In this document: piece after piece, positions 25,820 to 33,915 of the stretch
How positions within the stretch are numbered: position 1 is the first letter of the stretch
Layout: each line of letters begins with the position of its first letter
Assembly (NCBI GenBank): GCA_022072025.1
Contig: JAJVIP010000007.1
Location: 62,001 to 126,000 of the forward strand
Origin: Elusimicrobiota bacterium
GTDB lineage: Bacteria; Elusimicrobiota; Elusimicrobia; F11
Reading direction: 5' to 3'
DNA: 64,000 bases
Made by a program: the position numbers and the translations under genes
Notes under the pieces: generated by a model
What the model was told of the DNA's origin: nothing
What the model saw: only the letters and a program-made list of their open reading frames with translations
The model's database searches: none

Positions 25820-26892
25820 GAAACTTTCACCCGCCCCAAATTTTCGAAAAATCTTTGGCACAAGGATTCCAACCGAGCATCGAGAGGCGCTTTATGGACA
25901 AACAGTCGCCCCGGGCCACTGAGCAATATCATGGAGATATCGGACCCCAAATTCTTTTTGTCTTTTTTCAAAGCCGCGAAAAACTTCTGTTCCGGAATGT
26001 CAACATGCTCAAACCCTTTGTAATTTGCGGCAATCACGGGGTGAAGTTCATCGAAATCCTTTTTATCCAGAAACCCCAACTCCACTGAAATGGTGTTGGC
26101 CAAATCCATCCCCAAGGTCACCGCGATTCCATGCGGAACTGCATATTCAGTGGCGCTCTCAATGGCATGTCCAAAAGTGTGTCCATAATTCATGACCAAA
26201 CGCTCATGACGATCAAATTCATCAATCTCAATTACCCTCTTTTTGATTTCGAGCGAGCGGCGAAGCGTTTTCATGAGAATATTTCGATCGGTGAGCAAAT
26301 AATCTGATTGTTCGGAAATTTTTCGAGCATCGTCCCAACTTGAGATGATGTGGACTTTGATCATTTCCCCAATGCCGGACCGAATTTCTCGTTCATTTAA
26401 TGTATCGAGCGCACAAGCTGGCACCACCACTTCGGAAGGAGGGGTGAAAGTACCCACCTGGTTTTTATAAGCCCCAATGTTGATGGAGGACTTGGACCCA
26501 ATACAGCTATCCGCTTGGGCCAAAAGAGTGGTGGGATAAAAGGTCCAGGCCACGCCTCTTAAAAGACAAGAAGCGATAAAAGCCCCGATGTCTTGAACAA
26601 TTCCGCCTCCCACAACGATGAGGCGATGGTCCCGATGGATTCCTTTATCCAAAAGGTGGGTGATGTAGGCGGGAATCTTCTCCAAGGATTTGTTTTGTTC
26701 AAGGGCCTCTATAATAAGGACAGAAGGCCCCGCGAGCGCTTTGCCCAAAGGTTCTTGAAACAATTTGGCAACACGCTCATCAATGATCAGATGATCCCTG
26801 CCAGACAAGCCGTTTTCCAATCCAGTAAAACCGGAGGAAAACCGAACCGTATAAGGTCCGCGGTGGGACTGGATGGTTAAATTCTCAAGCAC
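25816..26892 (-). CDS. 3-dehydroquinate-synthase-like sugar phosphate cyclase, divergent
   Basis: 358 residues from GTG 26892, preferred because GGAGG lies 8 nt upstream; ATG 26907 and TTG 26916 lack one. Fold of the AroB/sugar-phosphate-cyclase family: GGGIVQD (95-101), PTTLLAQADS, and metal ligands E176, H238 (YGHTFGH) and H254 (PHGIAV). Departures from biosynthetic 3-dehydroquinate synthase are GSKSSIN where GGKTGVN is usual and HGIAV where HGEAV is usual. No shikimate gene is near; all neighbours are sugar oxidoreductases and a GmhA-like isomerase, so it may cyclise another sugar phosphate, for instance a heptulose phosphate. That substrate is inference. Confidence 0.78.
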   Translation of the reverse strand: MLENLTIQSHRGPYTVRFSSGFTGLENGLSGRDHLIIDERVAKLFQEPLGKALAGPSVLIIEALEQNKSLEKIPAYITHLLDKGIHRDHRLIVVGGGIVQDIGAFIASCLLRGVAWTFYPTTLLAQADSCIGSKSSINIGAYKNQVGTFTPPSEVVVPACALDTLNEREIRSGIGEMIKVHIISSWDDARKISEQSDYLLTDRNILMKTLRRSLEIKKRVIEIDEFDRHERLVMNYGHTFGHAIESATEYAVPHGIAVTLGMDLANTISVELGFLDKKDFDELHPVIAANYKGFEHVDIPEQKFFAALKKDKKNLGSDISMILLSGPGRLFVHKAPLDARLESLCQRFFENLGRVKVS

Positions 26893-27586
26893 TCGTGAAG
26901 CCTCCATCGGCAACAATCATCTGACCTGTTATATAGGAATTATCGTTGCTTACCAAAAAGCCTGCCACTTTGGCTATTTCCTGCGCGGTTCCAAATCTTC
27001 TCATGGGAATCTGCCGGCTGATCTGCGCCATACCGGAGGCGCCCAAGACTCCTCGGGTCATATCGGTATCAATAAAACCGGGGGCCAAACAATTGACCAA
27101 AATATTGAGAGGGGCCACCTCCAAAGCCAGAGCGCGCGTCATTCCCAAAAGGCCAAATTTACTGGTGGAATAGGCCGATCTTCCCGGTTTGCTAACACTT
27201 CCAAAAATGGAGGCGATATTTAAAATTCGGCCATACTTTTTTTTCTTCATCAAAGGAATCACACTTTGACACAACAGGAATGGAGCGACGACATTGACGG
27301 CATGAACCCGTTCAAAATCGTTGAGCGTGTATTTTTCCAACTCCCCAATCTTATTGATGCCGGCGCTGTTGATGAGAATGTCAAAACCGGTTTTTTTAAT
27401 TTTTTTTGCCAATTGTTTGACTTGATCTCTTTTTGAGAGGTCACATCCCCAATAATCACTCCCGTGGGGCCCCGCACCTCTGGGTTTGCTTCCCACCACA
27501 GTGACCACCAGGCCATCCTGGCAGAGTTGGTCGGCAATGGCCCATCCAATGCCTCGGGTTCCGCCTGTTATCAATGCCTTTAACAT
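26885..27586 (-). CDS. FabG-like short-chain dehydrogenase
   Basis: 233-residue classical SDR with ITGGTRGIGWAIAD, GCDLSKRDQ, LINSAGIN, NIASIFGSVSK (catalytic Ser region), YSTSKFGLLGM (Tyr and Lys) and NCLAPGFIDTDM, ending MIVADGGF. It is complete and resembles 3-oxoacyl-ACP reductase, but its neighbours argue for a sugar or cyclitol substrate. It overlaps the Gfo/Idh stop by 7 nt upstream and the cyclase-like gene by 8 nt downstream, so it is tightly coupled with both. Confidence 0.85.
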   Translation of the reverse strand: MLKALITGGTRGIGWAIADQLCQDGLVVTVVGSKPRGAGPHGSDYWGCDLSKRDQVKQLAKKIKKTGFDILINSAGINKIGELEKYTLNDFERVHAVNVVAPFLLCQSVIPLMKKKKYGRILNIASIFGSVSKPGRSAYSTSKFGLLGMTRALALEVAPLNILVNCLAPGFIDTDMTRGVLGASGMAQISRQIPMRRFGTAQEIAKVAGFLVSNDNSYITGQMIVADGGFTSA

Positions 27587-28602
27587 GACGATGAATAACC
27601 GAAAACGTCTTCAGTGAATCTTGTTAATTCAGCTGTTTTTTTTAGATCCATGAGCGCCACCACCTTTCTAATTTCAGGGTCCACCATCGCCGCCAATTCT
27701 TCGGCCAAACCGGGTTTGAGACTGCTATTAAATACCGAAACGGGAACATCTTCCCATTCCGCCAAAGAATGTTTTTTGGTTTGTAATTTTTCAAGCGGGC
27801 AAAATCGGAAAGCGGGTCCTTTGGTGAACACTTCCACCGACCAGCGTCCGGCGCTGCCCCAATCGGCATGATAAAGAAAAGGTGTTTTTTGTTCCGACAT
27901 CCCGGATCCTATAAATAAAGACCCACTTGGATGCCACGGCCAGGACCCCATTTGATTGACGTTCCATGATATTGGCATGCCAATGACGGCGTGCGCCAAA
28001 CTCATCACATGAATGCTGTTGGCCACTCCCCAGCGTTGTTTTTCCATTTCCGAATACAAATTGAGGTTCAATTTATGAACGAGTTCCGTAAACGTATAAA
28101 AGGAAGAGGTTGCCCCTCCTTCCTGATGAATTTTGAACCGAGCTTCAACCACTGAAGGAAAAGCCACCCGATTGAAAGCCCCATAAACCAAGGCTCCCAG
28201 TTCATCGGCTTGTTTTGCCAATGAAAAAATTTCAGACGACCAGAGTGAAACGGGTTTCTCGCAAAGAATGGTTTTGTATCCCAACCGAAGCAGATGACGA
28301 ACGCAATTCGCAAGTTCTCCCGTTGAAGTGGCCACAACCGCCACATCCTCCGCGGAAGCCCGGATGGAGAGTCTTTCATACCCTCCACTCGTGGCGACAA
28401 TTCCTTCATTGATCAAAGGATCTAGTTTCGCTTGAGAACGAGAACAAACTGTAAGGTTTTTGGCTCCGAGAACTCGGAGCGCTTTTACATACTCACGTCC
28501 CATCACCCCATATCCCACCACCAGAGTTGGACGGTCACCCCAATTGAAAGCCTTCATTAAATCCGCATAAGCCGCGGAATGAAGTGGAATATTTGCGATC
28601 AC
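27580..28602 (-). CDS. Gfo/Idh/MocA oxidoreductase
   Basis: 340 residues. The nucleotide-binding region PTLVVGYGVMGREYVKAL begins only at about residue 24, after an N-terminal extension. CEKPVSL contains the family lysine; YGAFNRVAFPSV, SIHVMSLAHAVIG and FTELVHKLNLNLY lie in the substrate domain. GTG 28602 as start has no clear Shine-Dalgarno; ATG at residue 16 is an alternative. It follows a 65-bp gap (28603-28667) from the preceding transferase gene in which I see nothing distinctive. It probably belongs to block D. Confidence 0.78.
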   Translation of the reverse strand: MIANIPLHSAAYADLMKAFNWGDRPTLVVGYGVMGREYVKALRVLGAKNLTVCSRSQAKLDPLINEGIVATSGGYERLSIRASAEDVAVVATSTGELANCVRHLLRLGYKTILCEKPVSLWSSEIFSLAKQADELGALVYGAFNRVAFPSVVEARFKIHQEGGATSSFYTFTELVHKLNLNLYSEMEKQRWGVANSIHVMSLAHAVIGMPISWNVNQMGSWPWHPSGSLFIGSGMSEQKTPFLYHADWGSAGRWSVEVFTKGPAFRFCPLEKLQTKKHSLAEWEDVPVSVFNSSLKPGLAEELAAMVDPEIRKVVALMDLKKTAELTRFTEDVFGYSSSC

Positions 28603-28667
28603 TGACTTTTTTTATCTTCAGATTTAACTTGTGACACAGATACCTCCAAAATAAAATTCTGTGGAAT

Positions 28668-29909
28668 TTAAACCGCTAGCAATATCTCGGAAATCAATGG
28701 AAGAGATGAATTGGTTGTAGCTTGACGAACAAATAATTCTTCCGACAATGGCTCTCCCCATTGAACCTTCTGAATGGCGTCCGAATATTCGCCAACCTCT
28801 GGTTCGCTATCATTAATCCTTTCAACCCCTTTCACACCAATGACAAAGGCCTTGTCGCAGCCGATGGTGGCTTCTGACAGAGCCCCACTGGGCGCTCCAA
28901 TCACCCCATTGAAGTCACAAACGATGTCCAGAACGGAATTTCGCTGTGCTTCCAATACAAACGCCTGCAACTTCCTTTTTCTTAATTCCTGGACAATTTG
29001 TTCGACATACGGCTTCGTTTCTCTCGGGTGCGGTCGAATGTGAATGGCCAAATTCGGATGATACGTGACCACTTGAGAAATAAAATCAACCCACCGATTT
29101 AATATGTCCCTTTCTGAATTGGTCTCGCTCACATAATAGCTCCACGGCCCGCCCAATATGACAAGAAGACCTTTTTTTTCTTTAACCTCTCCACAACGAC
29201 AATGCCCCATTCGTGGGTGATGGGCTAGAACAACCGGAACATGAGGGAATAAAACCTGAAGCGCTTCATAGGTTCTAGGCTCATAAACAACAATCTTGTC
29301 CACACGATCAGTGGCGAATAGAACCTTCCCTGATTTTTCATATGCATGCATAGGAAAAAAATGACCCGTTAATAATCCCGGGAAAAAATAATGATTGAGC
29401 GTTCGACGTACAACAGCTCTCCCGCGGTTTCTAAAACGGAGATAGAGAGGCAATTTGTTTTTATTAAATGAAAAAGGAGCGACTGTTTTTGTCGTATTCG
29501 TTTTCTGATATTCAACCAAAAGTTGTGTCGGTGTTTCTTTTTGCACAGCCATGACAGGCGCGTTCTGTCTTCTTGCGAGCCCAATCAAATAACGGTGCAT
29601 CGGCATAAAATCAACATCCACAATGAGAAGATCCATTTTCCCCTGCGACAAAGACCGCAACAACCGGCCCATGGCCAAATGGTGTCGAACAATATATTTC
29701 GAATCCGGCACCAATGAAAATCCCGAAAGAATACCTTTGTCCTCCAGAGTTTTCAGGGTGTTGGAAATCTCATATCCCTCTGGGTAATCCAACAAAATCA
29801 AAAAAGAAGTGAAATATTCCGATACTTGTTCAATCAGCGGCAGATAGGCCGAGCGGAATCCATATTTGTTCCCACAAACAAAAACCGCGCGTTTTTTTTT
29901 GGTATCCAC
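28668..29909 (-). CDS. Capsule-type glycosyltransferase, GT-B-like, putative
   Basis: 413 residues. The N-terminal domain starts KRAVFVCGNKYGFRSAYLPL. The C-terminal domain has a LVILGGPWSYYVSE strand-loop, then IHIRPHPRE, the basic-His-Pro motif seen in bacterial polysialyltransferases and CDP-glycerol transferases, and GAPSGALSEA, the Ser-rich loop that binds donor nucleotide phosphates. It is therefore likely to use a CMP- or NDP-activated sugar and may be the transferase for one of the acidic sugars. GTG 29909 start without good Shine-Dalgarno; 14 nt after the preceding stop. Assignment to a named GT family is not possible by eye. Confidence 0.62.
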   Translation of the reverse strand: MDTKKKRAVFVCGNKYGFRSAYLPLIEQVSEYFTSFLILLDYPEGYEISNTLKTLEDKGILSGFSLVPDSKYIVRHHLAMGRLLRSLSQGKMDLLIVDVDFMPMHRYLIGLARRQNAPVMAVQKETPTQLLVEYQKTNTTKTVAPFSFNKNKLPLYLRFRNRGRAVVRRTLNHYFFPGLLTGHFFPMHAYEKSGKVLFATDRVDKIVVYEPRTYEALQVLFPHVPVVLAHHPRMGHCRCGEVKEKKGLLVILGGPWSYYVSETNSERDILNRWVDFISQVVTYHPNLAIHIRPHPRETKPYVEQIVQELRKRKLQAFVLEAQRNSVLDIVCDFNGVIGAPSGALSEATIGCDKAFVIGVKGVERINDSEPEVGEYSDAIQKVQWGEPLSEELFVRQATTNSSLPLISEILLAV

Positions 29910-29923
29910 AAAATACGAGGGCG

Positions 29924-30928
29924 TTAATGAGAGGCCAGTGATTCAAGCGAGGGATAACGAACCCCAATCAATTGTTCGCAAAGGGACACATCTTTGCGAG
30001 CCTCTTCCAAGGTGGCCGCCACCGGAGACTTTTTACCATTCATGAAATCGACAAAAGCTGACGCTTGTTGGGTAAATCCGGGTTTTTCTTGAAGGTCAAT
30101 ATCCTCCAGAAGGATGCGCTCTTTCATTTTTGGCAAATAGCGGCGGATGGGGAATTCAGGCGTCGGATCAATCATTTCCATCCCTTCATAGACCGTCACC
30201 ATCTCAAAGGGTTTGAGCTCAAAGCGTCGTCCTGGCCGGTCCAGCGTTAATGAAAAGTTACCGGGAGCCCCCCAATTCCCCGTGAGCTGAATGAGATCGC
30301 CACGCTGAGAACACAAAACGGCGCTAAAACCAATAACTTCCTGTTTATTATTTTTGATTTGACTCGAACTGCGAACATCAACACCATCAAAAATAAAATT
30401 CAACATATCAATGCCGTGACAACTGTTCTCAAAGAAGGGATAGAGATAGGATCTATTTTTATCATCCCAATTGATTCCCTCGGGCAAATTCATTTGCGCC
30501 ACCAAGGGTTCGCCACTTTGAACAAAACTTTTGCACGCCTGAACGGTTCGGTAAAACCGTCTGTTATACGCGACCATAATTTGACCCTTTTTCAAAATCA
30601 AAGGATCAATGAGGTCTGGATGGAAAGAAACGGGTTTTTCGACCAAGGCAGGCAATTGGCGATTTAATACTTCCGATAAAACAGCGGCCGTCCCATCCAC
30701 ATGCGTCGCGACGAGAACTCCGTCAATATCCGCTTTATCCAGCAATTCCTGCCAGGAAGAATATATGTGGGGAATGGTATGTTTTTTGGCAAAGGGCTCA
30801 ACCCGAGCGGATCCGGGCCGAGAAGCAACAGAAGTGACATCACAGCCAATTTTTCGAAAAGCACGCAAATGCCAATCAGATATGCCCCCGACGCCGATGA
30901 TGCCGATTTTCTTTACGATATGGGCCAT
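29924..30928 (-). CDS. Gfo/Idh/MocA oxidoreductase
   Basis: 334 residues from ATG 30928; the 40 extra residues of the longer frame (to 31048) are arginine- and cysteine-rich, overlap the preceding gene and are not credible. KIGIIGVGGISDWHLRAF binds the cofactor; VEKPVSF carries the lysine; YNRRFYRTVQ, WDDKNRSYLYPFFENSCHGIDML form the substrate side. Weak AAGAA before the start, 16-nt overlap with the upstream Gfo gene. The Asn-Ser-Cys-His-Gly-Ile-Asp stretch corresponds to the GGG-H-D catalytic region of relatives, with His-Asp kept. Substrate unknown. Confidence 0.78.
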   Translation of the reverse strand: MAHIVKKIGIIGVGGISDWHLRAFRKIGCDVTSVASRPGSARVEPFAKKHTIPHIYSSWQELLDKADIDGVLVATHVDGTAAVLSEVLNRQLPALVEKPVSFHPDLIDPLILKKGQIMVAYNRRFYRTVQACKSFVQSGEPLVAQMNLPEGINWDDKNRSYLYPFFENSCHGIDMLNFIFDGVDVRSSSQIKNNKQEVIGFSAVLCSQRGDLIQLTGNWGAPGNFSLTLDRPGRRFELKPFEMVTVYEGMEMIDPTPEFPIRRYLPKMKERILLEDIDLQEKPGFTQQASAFVDFMNGKKSPVAATLEEARKDVSLCEQLIGVRYPSLESLASH

Positions 30929-31953
30929 ATTTCTTTTCCCACGTCGCTGTTGGGGTCCAAAGGCAAGGAGATGGACTTTTTCTCTCGCGCGCTCACAAGC
31001 GCTCCCACAACCGAAGACACCGCCGCAAACCCTACTTCGCCCGGACAATCACGGGGCCCTGTTTTAAAGGTATCGAGAACCGCATTTTTCATCCTCTGCT
31101 CGAAGGGAATCACGCCAGGCAAAACACCTTGAAAAATAATCTCAGAAGCGGGGCCGGTGCGGGTGATGGCCGGAAATTGCTTGACCATCGCCTTATCTCG
31201 GACGCGAATCACGGCCCCCAAATCAATATCCATTTCCAGAAGCGTGTCTCGAAAAAACACCCGGAGGGCAAGCCAGAGGCTGGACCTGTTACTGAAACTA
31301 ATAACGGCCTCCCGCCCATCCGGGAACGTCCAAATCGCTGTTCCGCCAAACATCTGCAAATCGGGAGAACGGGGATTGATGGCGGCTCCCTGCGCTGTAC
31401 TCAAAACTGAGACGGGGGATGCGCCGTACAATTCAGAGACGAAATCGATGCAATGAAGGCCATTGGTGGCCAAGCAAGTCGCGCCGCCGTCCACCGTGAC
31501 GGACACAGGATCCCCCAAGCCCATTTTATTTGCGAATTCATAGAGAGCAGGCACCACTTTTGAAAACCGCATAAAGTGATTGACAGAAAGAGTCACATTT
31601 TTTTCCTGCGCCAGTTGAACCATCCGATGCGCCGCCGCGACTGAAGAGGCCATTGGCTTTTCACAAAGGACTCGCTGAACTCCTCGCTCCACAAGCTTTT
31701 CAAAAAAATCGGCATGAGAAGGTCCCCAAGAAGCGATCACCGGAACGCTTTGCGCCCAGATCAGTCCACTTTTGTCGGCTTCTTCCAAGCTGGACAACAC
31801 ACGCGCTTGAGGAAAATCTATCTGGGCTTGTTTGCGCGCCGCCTCTTTCGTGTCGATAATGGTGAGAGAAGCGGTCTCCCCCGCCAAGGATTTGGCATGA
31901 CGACGGCCAATAGAACCGTAGCCGATGAGAACGCCGGCCGTCTTAACGGCCAA
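30913..31953 (-). CDS. Gfo/Idh/MocA oxidoreductase
   Basis: About 346 residues if it starts at TTG 31953, just before VLIGYGSIGRRHAKSL; the longer frame to 32058 adds residues overlapping the aminotransferase gene and unlike the family. CEKPMAS has the family lysine; VNHFMRFSKVVPAL and GGATCLATNGLHCIDF carry the candidate catalytic His-Asp. TTG has no Shine-Dalgarno but overlaps the upstream aminotransferase end by 11 nt, favouring coupled translation. It belongs with the aminotransferase 31943-33142, since 3-keto formation by a Gfo enzyme followed by transamination is a common pair (WlbA/WlbE-type logic). Confidence 0.76.
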   Translation of the reverse strand: MAVKTAGVLIGYGSIGRRHAKSLAGETASLTIIDTKEAARKQAQIDFPQARVLSSLEEADKSGLIWAQSVPVIASWGPSHADFFEKLVERGVQRVLCEKPMASSVAAAHRMVQLAQEKNVTLSVNHFMRFSKVVPALYEFANKMGLGDPVSVTVDGGATCLATNGLHCIDFVSELYGASPVSVLSTAQGAAINPRSPDLQMFGGTAIWTFPDGREAVISFSNRSSLWLALRVFFRDTLLEMDIDLGAVIRVRDKAMVKQFPAITRTGPASEIIFQGVLPGVIPFEQRMKNAVLDTFKTGPRDCPGEVGFAAVSSVVGALVSAREKKSISLPLDPNSDVGKEIWPIS

Positions 31954-33142
31954 AGTATTCGATTGTTTTTGCAAGTGCTTCCGCCTTTTGCTCCGCCACC
32001 CCCAAATCCATATAGTTGGTTTTGAATTGAAGCAAAGCAGGTTGAATGGATTCTGCAATGGGACAGAGTCCCGCCGTGAACATCTGGTCGCGGAGTTTTT
32101 GGCCTTTTAACACCGGTTCCAAATAGTTGATCTTCCAACAAGCGTAAATTCCGTCTCCACCGAGATCCTTATATTTCTTCCTAAAACCGTACCAATCGAC
32201 CGACGCGTTGGGATGCATCTTGAGCACATAGGTCCACCAGGAATGAACCGTGTCTTGTGGAACTTGTTGAGGAACCAGCCACTGACAGCCACCCCAGGCT
32301 TTTTCGAAAAGGGCCGCCACGGCTTGACGCTGATGAACAAATTCCTGAATTCGTTCCGTTTGAGCCAAGGCCACCGCGGCCGTTACCTCTGACATGCGGT
32401 AATTCCACCCCACCATCACATGCCGTTCATATTTTGGATCTTGAATGGTTTCACGAGTGACTTTGCCCCGACCCGAGGTGGCGCCAATGGAAGCATATCC
32501 CAACGTTCCAAACCGCCTGGCTTGAATGGCCAGTTCTTCATCATCGGTGATAAGAACTCCGCCCTCGCCCGAAGTCAAATGTTTGGACAACTGAAAGCTG
32601 TAGCTGGCCATATGGCCCCATTTTCCCACCACACGCCCTTTATATTTCCCCAAGAAACATTGCGCATTGTCTTCAATCACTTTGAGTCCCCGTTCAGCGG
32701 CGATTTTCATGATGGCTTCCATGTCAGGGGACAACCCAAAAATAGAAACCGGCATGATGGCTTTGGTTCTGGAGGTGACACATTTCAAAATAGACTGCGG
32801 ATCAAGCGTGAATGTTTTGGGATCCACATCGGCATAAACCGGAATGGCTCCGCATTGGAGAACCGCGAAGGTGGTGCTCATCATGGTCAATGGGGGAACA
32901 ATTACTTCAGAACCTGGAGTGACACCGCAAGCGATGAGCGCCGAATGCAAGGTGGCCGTTCCATTCACCTGGGAAATGGCGAACTTGGCGCCAAACGCCT
33001 CGGCAAATCTTTCTTCAAACCGGCGAATCATGCCGCCCGAAAGGCTGTTCCGAAATTGGGTATCCAAAACTTCCATCACATATTTTTTTTCCAGGTCCGT
33101 TACACGATCTATTTTTTGGGTCATGGATTGGGTGTTTAACAT
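31943..33142 (-). CDS. DegT/DnrJ/EryC1/StrS aminotransferase
   Basis: 399-residue PLP sugar aminotransferase with the Schiff-base lysine K187 in FQLSKHLTSGEGG. VNGTATLHSALIACGV, PPLTMMSTTFAVLQCGAIPVYAD and VIEDNAQC (Asp contacting the pyridine N) are intact. ATG 33142 has GGAG 6 nt upstream and overlaps the spsF-like gene by 7 nt. With the NeuB fusion and SpsF-like protein the set is reminiscent of the Bacillus spore-coat operon (SpsC aminotransferase, SpsE synthase, SpsF cytidylyltransferase), so it may aminate the precursor of a second nonulosonate. Alternatively it aminates the keto sugar made by the adjacent Gfo enzyme. Confidence 0.88.
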   Translation of the reverse strand: MLNTQSMTQKIDRVTDLEKKYVMEVLDTQFRNSLSGGMIRRFEERFAEAFGAKFAISQVNGTATLHSALIACGVTPGSEVIVPPLTMMSTTFAVLQCGAIPVYADVDPKTFTLDPQSILKCVTSRTKAIMPVSIFGLSPDMEAIMKIAAERGLKVIEDNAQCFLGKYKGRVVGKWGHMASYSFQLSKHLTSGEGGVLITDDEELAIQARRFGTLGYASIGATSGRGKVTRETIQDPKYERHVMVGWNYRMSEVTAAVALAQTERIQEFVHQRQAVAALFEKAWGGCQWLVPQQVPQDTVHSWWTYVLKMHPNASVDWYGFRKKYKDLGGDGIYACWKINYLEPVLKGQKLRDQMFTAGLCPIAESIQPALLQFKTNYMDLGVAEQKAEALAKTIEYFGR

Positions 33143-33915
33143 GGTTGCTCCGCTTTTACCGACTTGTGGTATCCCTCATAACGAATCGTCCCAGAATTGA
33201 TCAGCGCCAACTGGGGCTCCAGAGAGAGAACGTCCAAAATATCCTGCATCAAAAAAATTTTCTTCTTTTTATAAAGGCGTCGGTAAATTTCCCTCGTAAA
33301 AGCCATGTCGTTTTCATAATCAATGGTCCAACGGTGTTTGGATAGGTCAACAGGGTGATAGAACCCTTGTTTTTTAAATTCCGAACCATGGTTGAATAAA
33401 TAGGGCGTGACATGTTCTCTTTCTGAAGAACGTTTGGCGTTTTTCCAGAGGCGCTCAAGGCAGTTGAATGTCATGACTTCAATATCGATGCCTTCTGGGA
33501 AGGTGGACTTGATGCTCCCGTCGTAACTGCAGTTGGACACATAATCCAAATGGGGTTGGCCTGATTTGAGAAGAGCGACCGCTTGATCGATGACAGCGGG
33601 ATCCTTAAAAGGATCGTCCGGTGTGATGCGAACAACAATATCTGTCCGATGTTTTAAGGCCGCCTGATAAAAACGGTCCAAAACATCGTTTTCAGAGCCT
33701 TGTGTCACCAACACCCCAATTTGGTTTAAATAGGCCACAAGCGGGGCGTCTGAATGATTCGATGTGGTGGCCACGACTATGTCATCAATGGAGGAAGCGG
33801 CTCGAACACGTTCAAGGACATGCCAGATCAGAGGCTGCCCCTCGATATCCATCAAAATTTTTCCGGGGAGGCGGGTGGATCCCAATCTCGCTTGAACGAA
33901 TGCCGTGGTTTTCAT
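33136..33915 (-). CDS. spsF: SpsF-like cytidylyltransferase
   Basis: 259-residue protein starting TTAFVQARLGSTRLPGKILMD, the nucleotide-binding loop typical of SpsF/GlpF-type cytidylyltransferases. VVATTSNHSDAPLVAYL, RITPDDPFKDP and PEGIDIEVMTFNCLERLW match the family, which activates nonulosonate-like acids with CTP in spore coat and other glycan loci. ATG 33915 overlaps the Rossmann gene by ATGA. It is probably the activating enzyme for the acid made by the NeuB domain of 35006-37390. It is the third cytidylyltransferase of the window. Confidence 0.85.
   Translation of the reverse strand: MKTTAFVQARLGSTRLPGKILMDIEGQPLIWHVLERVRAASSIDDIVVATTSNHSDAPLVAYLNQIGVLVTQGSENDVLDRFYQAALKHRTDIVVRITPDDPFKDPAVIDQAVALLKSGQPHLDYVSNCSYDGSIKSTFPEGIDIEVMTFNCLERLWKNAKRSSEREHVTPYLFNHGSEFKKQGFYHPVDLSKHRWTIDYENDMAFTREIYRRLYKKKKIFLMQDILDVLSLEPQLALINSGTIRYEGYHKSVKAEQPC

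Noticed and set aside
25816-26892. Housekeeping aroB
   Set aside because: Signature loops differ (GSKSSIN, HGIAV) and there is no shikimate context; kept only as an AroB-like cyclase.
30929-31048. N-terminal 40-residue extension of the Gfo gene at 29924
   Set aside because: Arg/Cys-rich, overlaps the upstream gene, and the family begins at KIGIIGVGG.
32420-33139. 239-residue open frame on plus
   Set aside because: Antisense to the well-supported DegT aminotransferase; no family features, no Shine-Dalgarno.
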